Shown here: positions 56,709-64,000 of the stretch, one piece after another
Layout: each line of letters starts with the position of its first letter
Numbering within the stretch: the first letter of the stretch is position 1
Assembly (NCBI GenBank): GCA_029204225.1
Contig: CM055098.1
Coordinates: forward strand, 23,005,367 to 23,069,366
DNA from: Diphasiastrum complanatum
Lineage: Eukaryota; Streptophyta; Lycopodiopsida; Lycopodiales; Lycopodiaceae
Reading direction: 5' to 3'
DNA: 64,000 nucleotides
Translations under genes and position numbers: made by a program
Notes under the pieces: generated by a model
Seen by the model: only the letters and a program-made list of their open reading frames with translations
The model's database searches: none
Told to the model about the DNA's origin: nothing

Positions 56709-58317
56709 AGTTGAACAACATGAGCTATATTTAAGCGAGCCCGCCTCTAGATGCGGAAGCAAATCAAACTCTTCCAGAAGGCAGACTTTGTGGGCTGCAG
56801 CAGTTGTAAAGCTCTTGAAAGGCCACCAAATTCTGATTCTGAGATGAGCTTTGAAGAAACATACGATTCTGTGAATTTCAGTGAGGCCAATAGTTCAAGT
56901 GGTTATTTGGTAAACATCATAAGAAGCACAAGCTGCATAATCCTACTATTTTGATAAACCTAAAAATGTTTCATTAAAATTTTAAATTATTAGGAACGTG
57001 AGATAAAATCTGTGCGGATTCCACCGAACATGTAAACTTTCAAGCACGATGCATGGCAATGCGTTTGGCCATAATTTTCTATGTTGTTGAAAAGTTTTCC
57101 ATGGCATTTTACATCGTTCTATGCAACAAAACAGGTCGCCCAAACATGCATACCTTTTTATGGGCTACAGTCAACCTGAAAATCCATGATATGGACGTGC
57201 AATGAGCATATGTATGTACACTCATGAAATGCTTCTTTGACCGTTTTTTTTTTTGGCAATTCCCCAAAATAATCACAATTATACCCCCCCCCCCCCCCCT
57301 CTCCCAAAAGTAGCATGCAACGGTCAATCTCCAAGCTCACATGATTTGCACCTTCACTATTGATGATGGTAACGATTAAAAGCTAAAGCAAGCTCTAAAA
57401 CTGTCCAAGCCACATCATAGGGGTCTATAAATATCATTTTGTTATTTAAAGGATGACCAAAACCTTTCATTATTTTTACTAATATCCAAAATGATTGTAA
57501 GACGTACTACAAAAACAATTTCAGTATCATTCTCTAAAGTACATCAATTTTTGTTCATGTAGCACTACATACACTTGAATTGACATTGTATGTTGATGAT
57601 ATGTTTTGTGCACATACACCTACTATAATTGTGTGCCGTAATTGCACGTGTGCAAGGAAGAAGCGCTCACGCTCCCACATTATACTCAAAGGCAACATCA
57701 TGAAGGGCATGAATATTGTCAAAATTTTGAAGCTGAAAACTAGAGTGATATAATGATCCATGGATATGTAGTGTAGTGGATAAGAAGGCCTTTGAGATGC
57801 TAATATTTCAACCAAGAGTGATACATGCATCAATCATATGCCCCTTTCATCAATCCATGCATTAGAGAAACTTAGAGCCCGACGAGGGCCTTTGAAAAAG
57901 ATGCTTTTTTATTTTTTTTCTTATTTTCGTTGCCATGTGGACCAATTGAAACCTTAGCTTCGGGGTTCTACGTAACGTAAAATTTTTCAAATATAAACAA
58001 AATAAAAACTTTTTATTTTTGTTGTTTCGTCAGGCAACATGTGGAAATGCTATTGGTTGATGAGGCCTGCCTTCCAGCTCATCACTACCCGAAGAGACCA
58101 CCATTAATGTATATGCATTGTCAAACCATGGTTAACAGGGATAATCAGAGTTAATTTGTGGTGCCAAATAGATCAGTGTTTCAAATTTTTGCCAACACCT
58201 TTTCTCAGATTCATGGCTTTTTGTCTACGCAAATTTTCAGATTCATAGTTCATTGTTTCAGATTTTTACTTTTATTCCTTTTTGATCATATAAAATAAGA
58301 TCTGCATCCTAAACAAC
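56709..58317. other. Spacer between RING gene and H3-protease gene
   Basis: The first ~250 bp contain a 67-codon plus-strand frame (56751-56954) with no known motif that could be RING-gene 3' UTR. A C16 homopolymer lies at 57284-57299. Nothing else recognised. Confidence 0.45.
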
Positions 58318-60209
58318 CTAAAAGGCTGTTAAGACAGAAGCAGCTTCCTTTTGAGGGCCCTCTATTGTAGGTGCAACGCTTATACCGTACTGGGCAAAGG
58401 TTCTAATCAACTCTTGTCGAAATCTATATACATCATCAGGAGTATACGGCTCAAGAGTGAACTATCATCACAAAACACGAGAATCAGCAAATTACAAACA
58501 ATGATAGTAATAAAATATGAATCAGAATGAAATGAACTACAAATGAATAGAATATTACCTTTTCAATATCTACATCCGTTTGTAAATTATACCATTCAAA
58601 AAATAGCTTTGTATTGTAAAGGACGAACCACGCACAACTAAAAGCATCATTTTGCTGTACACATTGCATATGTAGAACGAAAATTAGTAATATTATGATA
58701 GAAATTTTATTTATGCTATGACGATACATTTGAATCAAAAAAGGAATACATGCATATCAGAGATAAATTGAATATACCTTGAGAGATTTAATGGTTATAT
58801 CTCCAATTGAAGTTGCCGTTGTCGGTATTTCCTGAACGACATCATGAAGTAGAAAATCAAATTCTCTATGTGTATTTGCAGCTGAGTTTAATTTTACACG
58901 TAGAAATTTTGATACTCCCTCCTTATTTATCTTTACAAAAAGAATGTTTAGGCTCCAATGTTGACTGCAACAACCAAGATACAAATATCATTAAATTCAT
59001 ATCTATGAAAAAATTTCATTCTTATTAAAGCAATGAGACATGCAACAATCCAAATTAAAGCAACAAAAACAAAAGAACAATCCTTACTTATTTTCATATG
59101 GAATCAAATAAAATTTTGCCATAGGACTGCACTTGATAAAATAGACAGCCTTCTCAAAATTGGCTTCTTTCGCCTTTACCGCTCCCATGAAAAATGGACT
59201 AACTACAAAAACTGTACCATGGGAATCGAAACTAATACTATTTTGCAAAAAAGAAACTCCAGCCTCTACTATTGCATCTGAAATTTTTGAGGTATTATCT
59301 TTTAGCTTGGCACAAAATTCGGGACCTAATCTAAAGCTTCTACATATATCTGGAAGAAAAAAATCCAAAAAGTTGCCGAGAAGATCAATTTTGTTAGCTA
59401 GGTAGGCCTCGTATTGATTTTAATGGTCAGAATAAAAAAAAACTTGGGCTGGATCGTATGGAGTTCTCACAAAAACATTATGTACAGGAACAGAAACAGA
59501 AGTGGAAAGAATATTTACAAATTTCTCTGTTATTCTGTCTAGCTCCTCTTGGGTAATCAACACTTTTGGTGATAAAACCTGTTGAGGAGCTGGACAAATA
59601 ACAGGAGGAGGACTGGGTGAAGATTCTCAATCTGAATCAGATTCTCCAGCATCTGACTCAGAGCTTAGGAAGACACAGGGTCTCTTGGCCGGGATACGTC
59701 TAGGAGGAAGGGAAGCAGCTGGCCTTCGAGATCCAGCCTTCTTGAGGACAACCTGCTTTCTCTTCCTCCTAGAGGTAGTAGGCACGTTGGTTCTATCTAG
59801 GGGCAGGTCTCTAGAGGTGCTGGCATTATCAACATGCAGACCAGAATATCTGTCCCGAAGCCTTTTGAATATGACGAAATCCTTTGGCATGATGGTGACA
59901 TGCTTACCATGCACTGCCAAAAGACAAGTATCATCAAAGTGACTGGGACAGAAAATCTTCTGCAGCACCCTGCAAGGCCTGCATGGCTGTCACGGCAAAA
60001 TGAACATCCAGCCCAAGTGACAGAGTGACATTCCATACAAATCGGCCGAAAGGAGCCCTAGGGATCAACAATTCAGTTGATCTCTTGAGTTTTCTAATCT
60101 CCCTCACCTGCTTCCTGCCACACCTATGGCCAATACCAGGGGGAACACGGGAATGGCATGGCTGTACAGTGGTGATGGCATGGGCGGTGGATTTGGTCCT
60201 GGCCATCAT
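58318..60209 (-). pseudogene. Histone H3-like domain joined to a Ulp1-like protease domain (spliced, damaged)
   Basis: Minus-strand exons: 60209-59088, 58964-58778, 58654-58559 and 58461-58318, with GT..AG borders and matching phases; about 515 residues. Residues ~2-125 follow histone H3: MARTKSTA start, VREIRKLKRSTELLI, ALQGAAEDFL, then HGKHVTIMPKDF. Loop spacing is that of ordinary H3, not the longer loop of CENH3. Next come a basic segment (SRRKRKQVVLKK), an acidic-Ser patch and a proline linker. The C-terminal ~200 residues resemble a C48 peptidase: NQHWSLNILFV (His), LNSAA where DSL is usual, and QNDAFSCAW (Gln and Cys). C48 enzymes cleave SUMO. Lesions: one extra base near 59940 inside the H3 fold, TGA near 59629 and TAA at 59422-59420. 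It may be a pseudogene. The H3 call is strong; Ulp1 moderate. Confidence 0.7.
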
Positions 60210-60516
60210 TCTCAGAAGAAGAAAATTAACAAAAAGAAGTTTGAATAAAACAAAAGTGGATCAAAAAAAAAAATTTGCGATGAAAGGGCACTTGAGATCG
60301 ATACCAGCACTGAATATCGGTTTCGAACGCAAGATCTATAGAGATTATTTACAGAAAAGAGATGCGCGCTCGAAAGCGATATTGCACAATAGGCGGTATT
60401 GGGCTCGAGCGCACTGTGAGAGGGCGGAAGCTTGAAAGATGAAAGAGCGCACTTGAGAGCGATATTGGGAGCTAAAAGTGAAAATTTTGCCAAAAAAAAT
60501 GAAAATTCCGAGGACT

Positions 60517-60524
60517 TATATATA
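60517..60524 (-). promoter_or_regulatory. TATA box for the minus-strand H3-protease gene
   Basis: TATATATA 308 bp upstream of the minus-strand ATG at 60209. The sequence downstream of it on the minus strand (CTCCCAATATCGCTCTCAAGTGCGC-like) resembles the 5' region after the plus-strand TATA boxes at 60786 and 61411. Confidence 0.5.
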
Positions 60525-60534
60525 GAAATTTTTG

Positions 60535-61375
60535 CACGTGTGAAAAGATGGCTGAGACACATGTCGTCAAATGATTAGACCACGTGGAGTGTTCATACTG
60601 ACAATGATGAGCCAATTATGAGGCCACGTGGGCTGAGACACATGTGCGAATCCCTAATTGACGCGTGTCATTCTTGCACGTGATAGATGTCAGATCAATC
60701 ATACTAGGTACGACGCATTTAGTTTGGCTAATCACAAGTCGACACGTGTTCCTTCACCAGTCCTCCACAATTGCAATTTTTTTTTTATAAATATGTCTTT
60801 TTGGGCTCAGATTTTCATGCAAATTCACGATTGCTTTGTCGGATATCGATTTCAAGCGCGCCGCTTGCTCTCATTACATCTCGTTGGCTGTTATGCGCCT
60901 AGATCCGATACTACATCGGCCGGTATCGCATTCGAGCGTGTCTAGCAAACCTTTTTTTTTTGCTCATTGTCCTTGCGCTCGGATCCGATACTCCAACTTC
61001 AAATATTTCTCTTGAGTGCATGTTGATTTGACGTGCTTGTTGGACCTAGGGTTTGTGACTCAGAGCGATATTTGGAACTTTAGTTCTCTTATTTTTTTTT
61101 AAAATGTCTAATTTTGAATTCAGTTTGCTTTCTTTTTTTAATGAATTTTTGCAAATTTTCACACTTGTGAAAAGACGGCTGAGACACGTGTCGTCAAATG
61201 ACTAGACCACGTGTAAATTCCGTACGGATAATGATGACTTAATTAAGGAGACACGTGGGCTGAGACACATGCGCGAATCCCTTATCGACGCATGTCATTC
61301 TCGCACGTGACAGATGTCAGATCAATCATTCAAGGTACGACGCATTTATTTTGGCCAATCATATGTCGACACGTG
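60535..61375. promoter_or_regulatory. Ten CACGTG (G-box) motifs in a divergent promoter
   Basis: CACGTG occurs at 60535, 60581, 60625, 60677 and 60743 in copy 1 and at 61185, 61208, 61252, 61304 and 61370 in copy 2. In plants this palindrome is bound by bZIP and bHLH factors, including light and abscisic-acid pathways. Such density upstream of genes pointing both ways suggests strong, shared control. The binding is inferred. Confidence 0.7.
60786..60793 (+). promoter_or_regulatory. TATA box, promoter copy 1
   Basis: TATAAATA, followed 318 bp later by the truncated gene start at 61104. The equivalent element in copy 2 is at 61411-61420. Confidence 0.5.
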
Positions 61376-61410
61376 TTCCTTCACCACTCCTCCACACTTG
61401 CAAAAATTTT

Positions 61411-61420
61411 TATATAAATA
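61411..61420 (+). promoter_or_regulatory. TATA box, promoter copy 2
   Basis: TATATAAATA 312 bp upstream of the ATG at 61732, at the same relative place as in copy 1. Confidence 0.55.
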
Positions 61421-61731
61421 GGTCTTTTTCGGCTCGTATTTTCACGCAAATTTACGATTGCTTTGCCAGATATCGATTTCAAGCACGCCACTTACTCTCA
61501 TTACGTCTCCTTGACTATTATGCGCCTGGATCCAATACTGCATCCTTCGGCATCGCATTCAAGCGCATTTCGTATCCCTTTTCTTTTCTGCTCGTTGTTC
61601 TTGCGCTCAGATCCAATACTCCAGCTTCCAATATCCCTCTCGAGAGCACATTGCCTTGACGTGCTTGTTTGACCTGGGGTTTGCGCCTGAGAGCGATATT
61701 TGGAACTTCAGTTCTATTATTTTTGTTTAAA

Positions 61732-63229
61732 ATGTCTAATTTTGAATCCAGTTTGCTTTTTTTTTTTAATGAATTTGGTATTACTGATAGGTTGGACTAT
61801 TTCAAATCCCTTTTTTCTCCTTTTCTTTTTATTCTACCTTCTATAACTGAGGGCCGTGGTGTGGAGGCATTTTCTGGGATACATCTCAGATTTAAGTCCC
61901 TGCTCAGTACTCCGTTATTCAGGTCTCAAAATAAAGACATGATTCATTATCAGGACCTGGTGGCACTCGACAAGCATATCTACAAAGCTAAGCTTGACAG
62001 AATGTTTACCAAATTATATAATGATTTCAAGTTTGTAGATGAGTGCCCAATTCATAATAAAAAATGTAGATTTGTTGATTTTCAGTCTGCTTTTGTTTTT
62101 TTCCTTTTGTTAAATATTTCTGACGATTCGGACTCTGTGCCCTCTACTTTTGAAGCAGCTTTTTCTAGTGGTACAAAGTCTGAAAAGTCAAAGATTGTAG
62201 ATATAGATACCTTTTTTTACTGACACGAGTGTTAATTTAGATGATTGTTCTGATTTTGATCATGTTCAAAATAGGGCTACTTTTATAAGCCCTAGAACAC
62301 CCACTACCCTTTCTCCTTCTGATAAATCTTTGATCACTTTGCCTACTTATATTATAGATAATAATTCCTTTTTGACAATATCGGATATATTGGATCTTTT
62401 TTACTTCACTGAAGCTGAGACTCTTTGCATTTCCAACAAAGAGCTTGATGAATTTTTGGATATAATTGATTTTGATGCTGATGATCTTCTCCCTGGTGTT
62501 GACGATGTACATAATGATAAGTTTTATTCAGGGAAAGATTGCTTGGAAATGGCTGTGGAGGAAATGCGCAACTCAAAAGGTGAGGAGTTTCTTAGAATCC
62601 AAAGTCAACTTGGTTTTCCATAGCCAACTGTCTATTCACCAACAATATTGACATCGAAAGGTGGACATAATATTGATGGAGAGACAGAGAAGACAAAGTC
62701 GAATGCGTAAGTTTTTGTCTTTTATCAAGTACTAGTAGATTTGTTATGTCAAATTATATACTGGAGCTTACTTTGTTTTTTATCATTTGAGGAAACAATT
62801 TTCCTGGATGATTTCACAATTCGTCGAGGAGGGCAGAGATATTCTGCGGGAGAATTTTCAAGAGATCATGCACTCGGGCAATATCTAAAGTCCTTCAAGA
62901 ATAATGAGATAAGTGTTGCCCATTCAAAGTTTCATCAACATGGTGAAACTATGATTATGGCAATCAAGGCACTATCTCATTTTCTTGGAGGACATAATTT
63001 TAATAAGGTGCATAAAATAATTGTTGTAAAGAAAACTATTGCAATTAAAATTTTAGGATATGGACCAGTGAATTCCATGCTCAGATCATCTCATTTTGCA
63101 GTGTATGCTGCTTACGTTGATCTGAGTAAGCATGAAAACTATGAGCTATTGGATCCATACGAAAGAAGAAAATTGTTGCATGATTCTAAGTTGCAACTTT
63201 CATTGGAAAAAATATCGGAAGCCGATTAG
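61732..63229 (+). pseudogene. Spliced gene of unknown family (damaged)
   Basis: Starts MSNFESSLLFFFNEFGI at 61732. The first part runs to a T7 run near 62212, where a one-base shift leads into a stop; the frame continues one base over (DTSVNLDDCSDFDH...) to 62623, where a TAG interrupts GFP/PTVYSP. The exon then ends at about 62707 with a GTAAGT donor. The next exon starts near 62791 (acceptor TTTGAG) and encodes EETIFLDDFTIRRGGQRYSA to SLEKISEAD, stop at 63229. The total would be about 470 residues. It is acidic in the middle (FDADDLLPGVDD), with no TM segment and no motif I recognise. It is divergent from the H3-protease gene, and convergent with the next gene, 60 bp apart. A partial inverted copy lies at 54004. 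Confidence 0.55.
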
Positions 63230-63288
63230 ATACTGCTAAATTGTACTTTGTAAATATTTTTATTAATATACAAAATTTTATTGTGTGT

Positions 63289-64000
63289 CTATAGCCTACT
63301 GGCTTGTATGAATTTGCATGCCTTTTGAAATTTTTTATAATTTGTCGATTTTGTATTATGACGAATTTGGATTCTTCTGTAAAACCATTGGAAAAGTTGC
63401 AATATATAGCTGTTTTTTGTGCTAGTCCCGCCATGTTGTGTACTTTTATGAAATGTCGCTCTTGCTTGCCAATGAGATTTTTCCATTCCTTGCAATGACC
63501 ATATGCTAAGACTTCCACTATTTCTTGCAACGAATGTCGAATGATGTCGTAATATGTGCTGCATGTCATAAAAACATAATATAAATCAGTACCAAAAGTA
63601 TCTAATTTAATTGCACATATTTGTCTATCGTAGTGTGAAATCAAAATCTTACCATATAATGTGTTATATGATCAACACCCCATGCACTCTTAACTGCATC
63701 CACAAATTCATTGGTTGTTTTCTGTATCATTTGAACATCAGTATTTGAAAATTTATCTTTTCTCAAGTATTTCACCATGTTGTCTAACTTTTTTTCAAAC
63801 TTCTACTTTGTGTATACGAGTAGAACCTTTTTTTTTGAAATCTTGAGTTGCTGCAATAATTTCTTTCCAAATTGTGTATTGAACCTTAGATTGTTTGACA
63901 GAATAATTTGATAAAAATCTTCGAGCTTTAGATCCTCCAATGCTCGGCTTGCATGGAATATCTCCTGTTTTACCTGATAACTTGTCATCTTTTTTCATTT
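63289..64000 (-). CDS. Partial spliced gene with a QG-E-K motif, transposon-like
   Basis: Minus-strand gene entering from the right edge. The upstream part (63998-63795: ARRFLSNYSVKQSKVQYTIW and on) shifts frame near 63800 into KKLDNMVKYLRKDKFSN and VDHITHYM, ending at 63653 (ATG|GTAAGA). The last exon, 63558-63289, joins in phase 0: HILRHHSTFVARNSG, SIWSLQGMEKSHWQA, HKSTQHGG, QLFQWFYRRIQIRH, stop. The pattern H(I/L)L..H....., S.QG.E, T.HGG, and a final aromatic-basic W..RR motif recalls uncharacterised, repetitive, probably transposon-encoded proteins of many eukaryotes; this is from memory and not checked. It is convergent with the gene ending at 63229. Start outside the window. Confidence 0.45.

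Larger units (their letters stand above)
60529..61772 (+). repeat. About 620-bp tandem duplication of a promoter plus gene start
   Basis: Copy 1 is about 60529-61150 and copy 2 about 61160-61772, roughly 85% alike. Each carries CACGTG motifs, a TATA box, a 5' UTR-like region and the start ATGTCTAATTTTGAA (ATG at 61104 and 61732). Only copy 2 continues into a long reading frame; copy 1 stops being coding soon after its ATG. Confidence 0.9.

Noticed and set aside
58318-60209. Centromeric histone CENH3
   Set aside because: The loop between the first helices has ordinary H3 length and the C-terminus continues for hundreds of residues, neither of which fits CENH3.
60658-61659. Frames of 95 and 102 codons inside the promoter duplication
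   Set aside because: They lie across TATA boxes and UTR-like sequence, and the two copies differ without codon-position bias.

Overview
This window is plant nuclear DNA from a large, repeat-rich genome. The evidence is a 15-exon MLO gene (a green-lineage family), a spliced FYV7 gene with a telo-box (AAACCCTAA type) next to its start, degenerate TTTAGGG plant-telomere-type repeats, plant-type Copia, CACTA and hAT remnants, long introns and many (CT)n/(GA)n microsatellites. A fern or other big-genome land plant would fit, but nothing here fixes the species.

Layout. 1-3290: the tail of a Copia element, then no recognisable gene. 3292-3595: one orphan, exon-like open frame. 4801-10475 (+): FYV7-like rRNA-processing gene, whose long intron holds a GC-rich foldback and a degraded gag. 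11000-20400: a hAT-like fossil (-), a CACTA TNP2 fossil (+) and spacers. 20962-24025 (-): a decayed Copia pol. 26246-27442 (+): an intact intronless 398-residue ORF of unknown function with in-frame tandem repeats. 28731-29800: degenerate TTTAGGG-like array, abutting a Copia element whose 3' half is inverted relative to its 5' half (29801-33527). 35115-37486: more Copia debris, including two LTRs in opposite orientation 15 bp apart. 38777-45043 (-): MLO. 45044-54003: spacers, a possible solo LTR, another Copia (49270-52463, -), a near-perfect 37-bp-arm hairpin and a Ty3-type gag fragment.

The most interesting part is the right end, 54004-64000. It holds (i) a single-exon membrane RING-H2 E3 ligase gene (+); (ii) a spliced minus-strand gene whose N-terminus is a clear but strongly diverged histone H3 and whose C-terminus looks like a Ulp1/C48 SUMO-protease-like domain; (iii) an upstream region duplicated in tandem, with ten CACGTG motifs and TATA boxes on both strands, between that gene and (iv) a plus-strand spliced gene of unknown family; and (v) a further minus-strand spliced gene, convergent with (iv), that runs off the window. 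A 210-bp piece of gene (iv) recurs in inverted orientation at 54004-54217. Genes (ii), (iv) and (v) each carry a few frameshifts or stops but keep their splice sites in phase. The arrangement (divergent, then convergent, compact, with a protease and a captured histone) suggests a multigene mobile or virus-like element that I cannot assign to a known class; this is inference.

All exon coordinates were derived by eye from splice signals and phase; no homology search was run.
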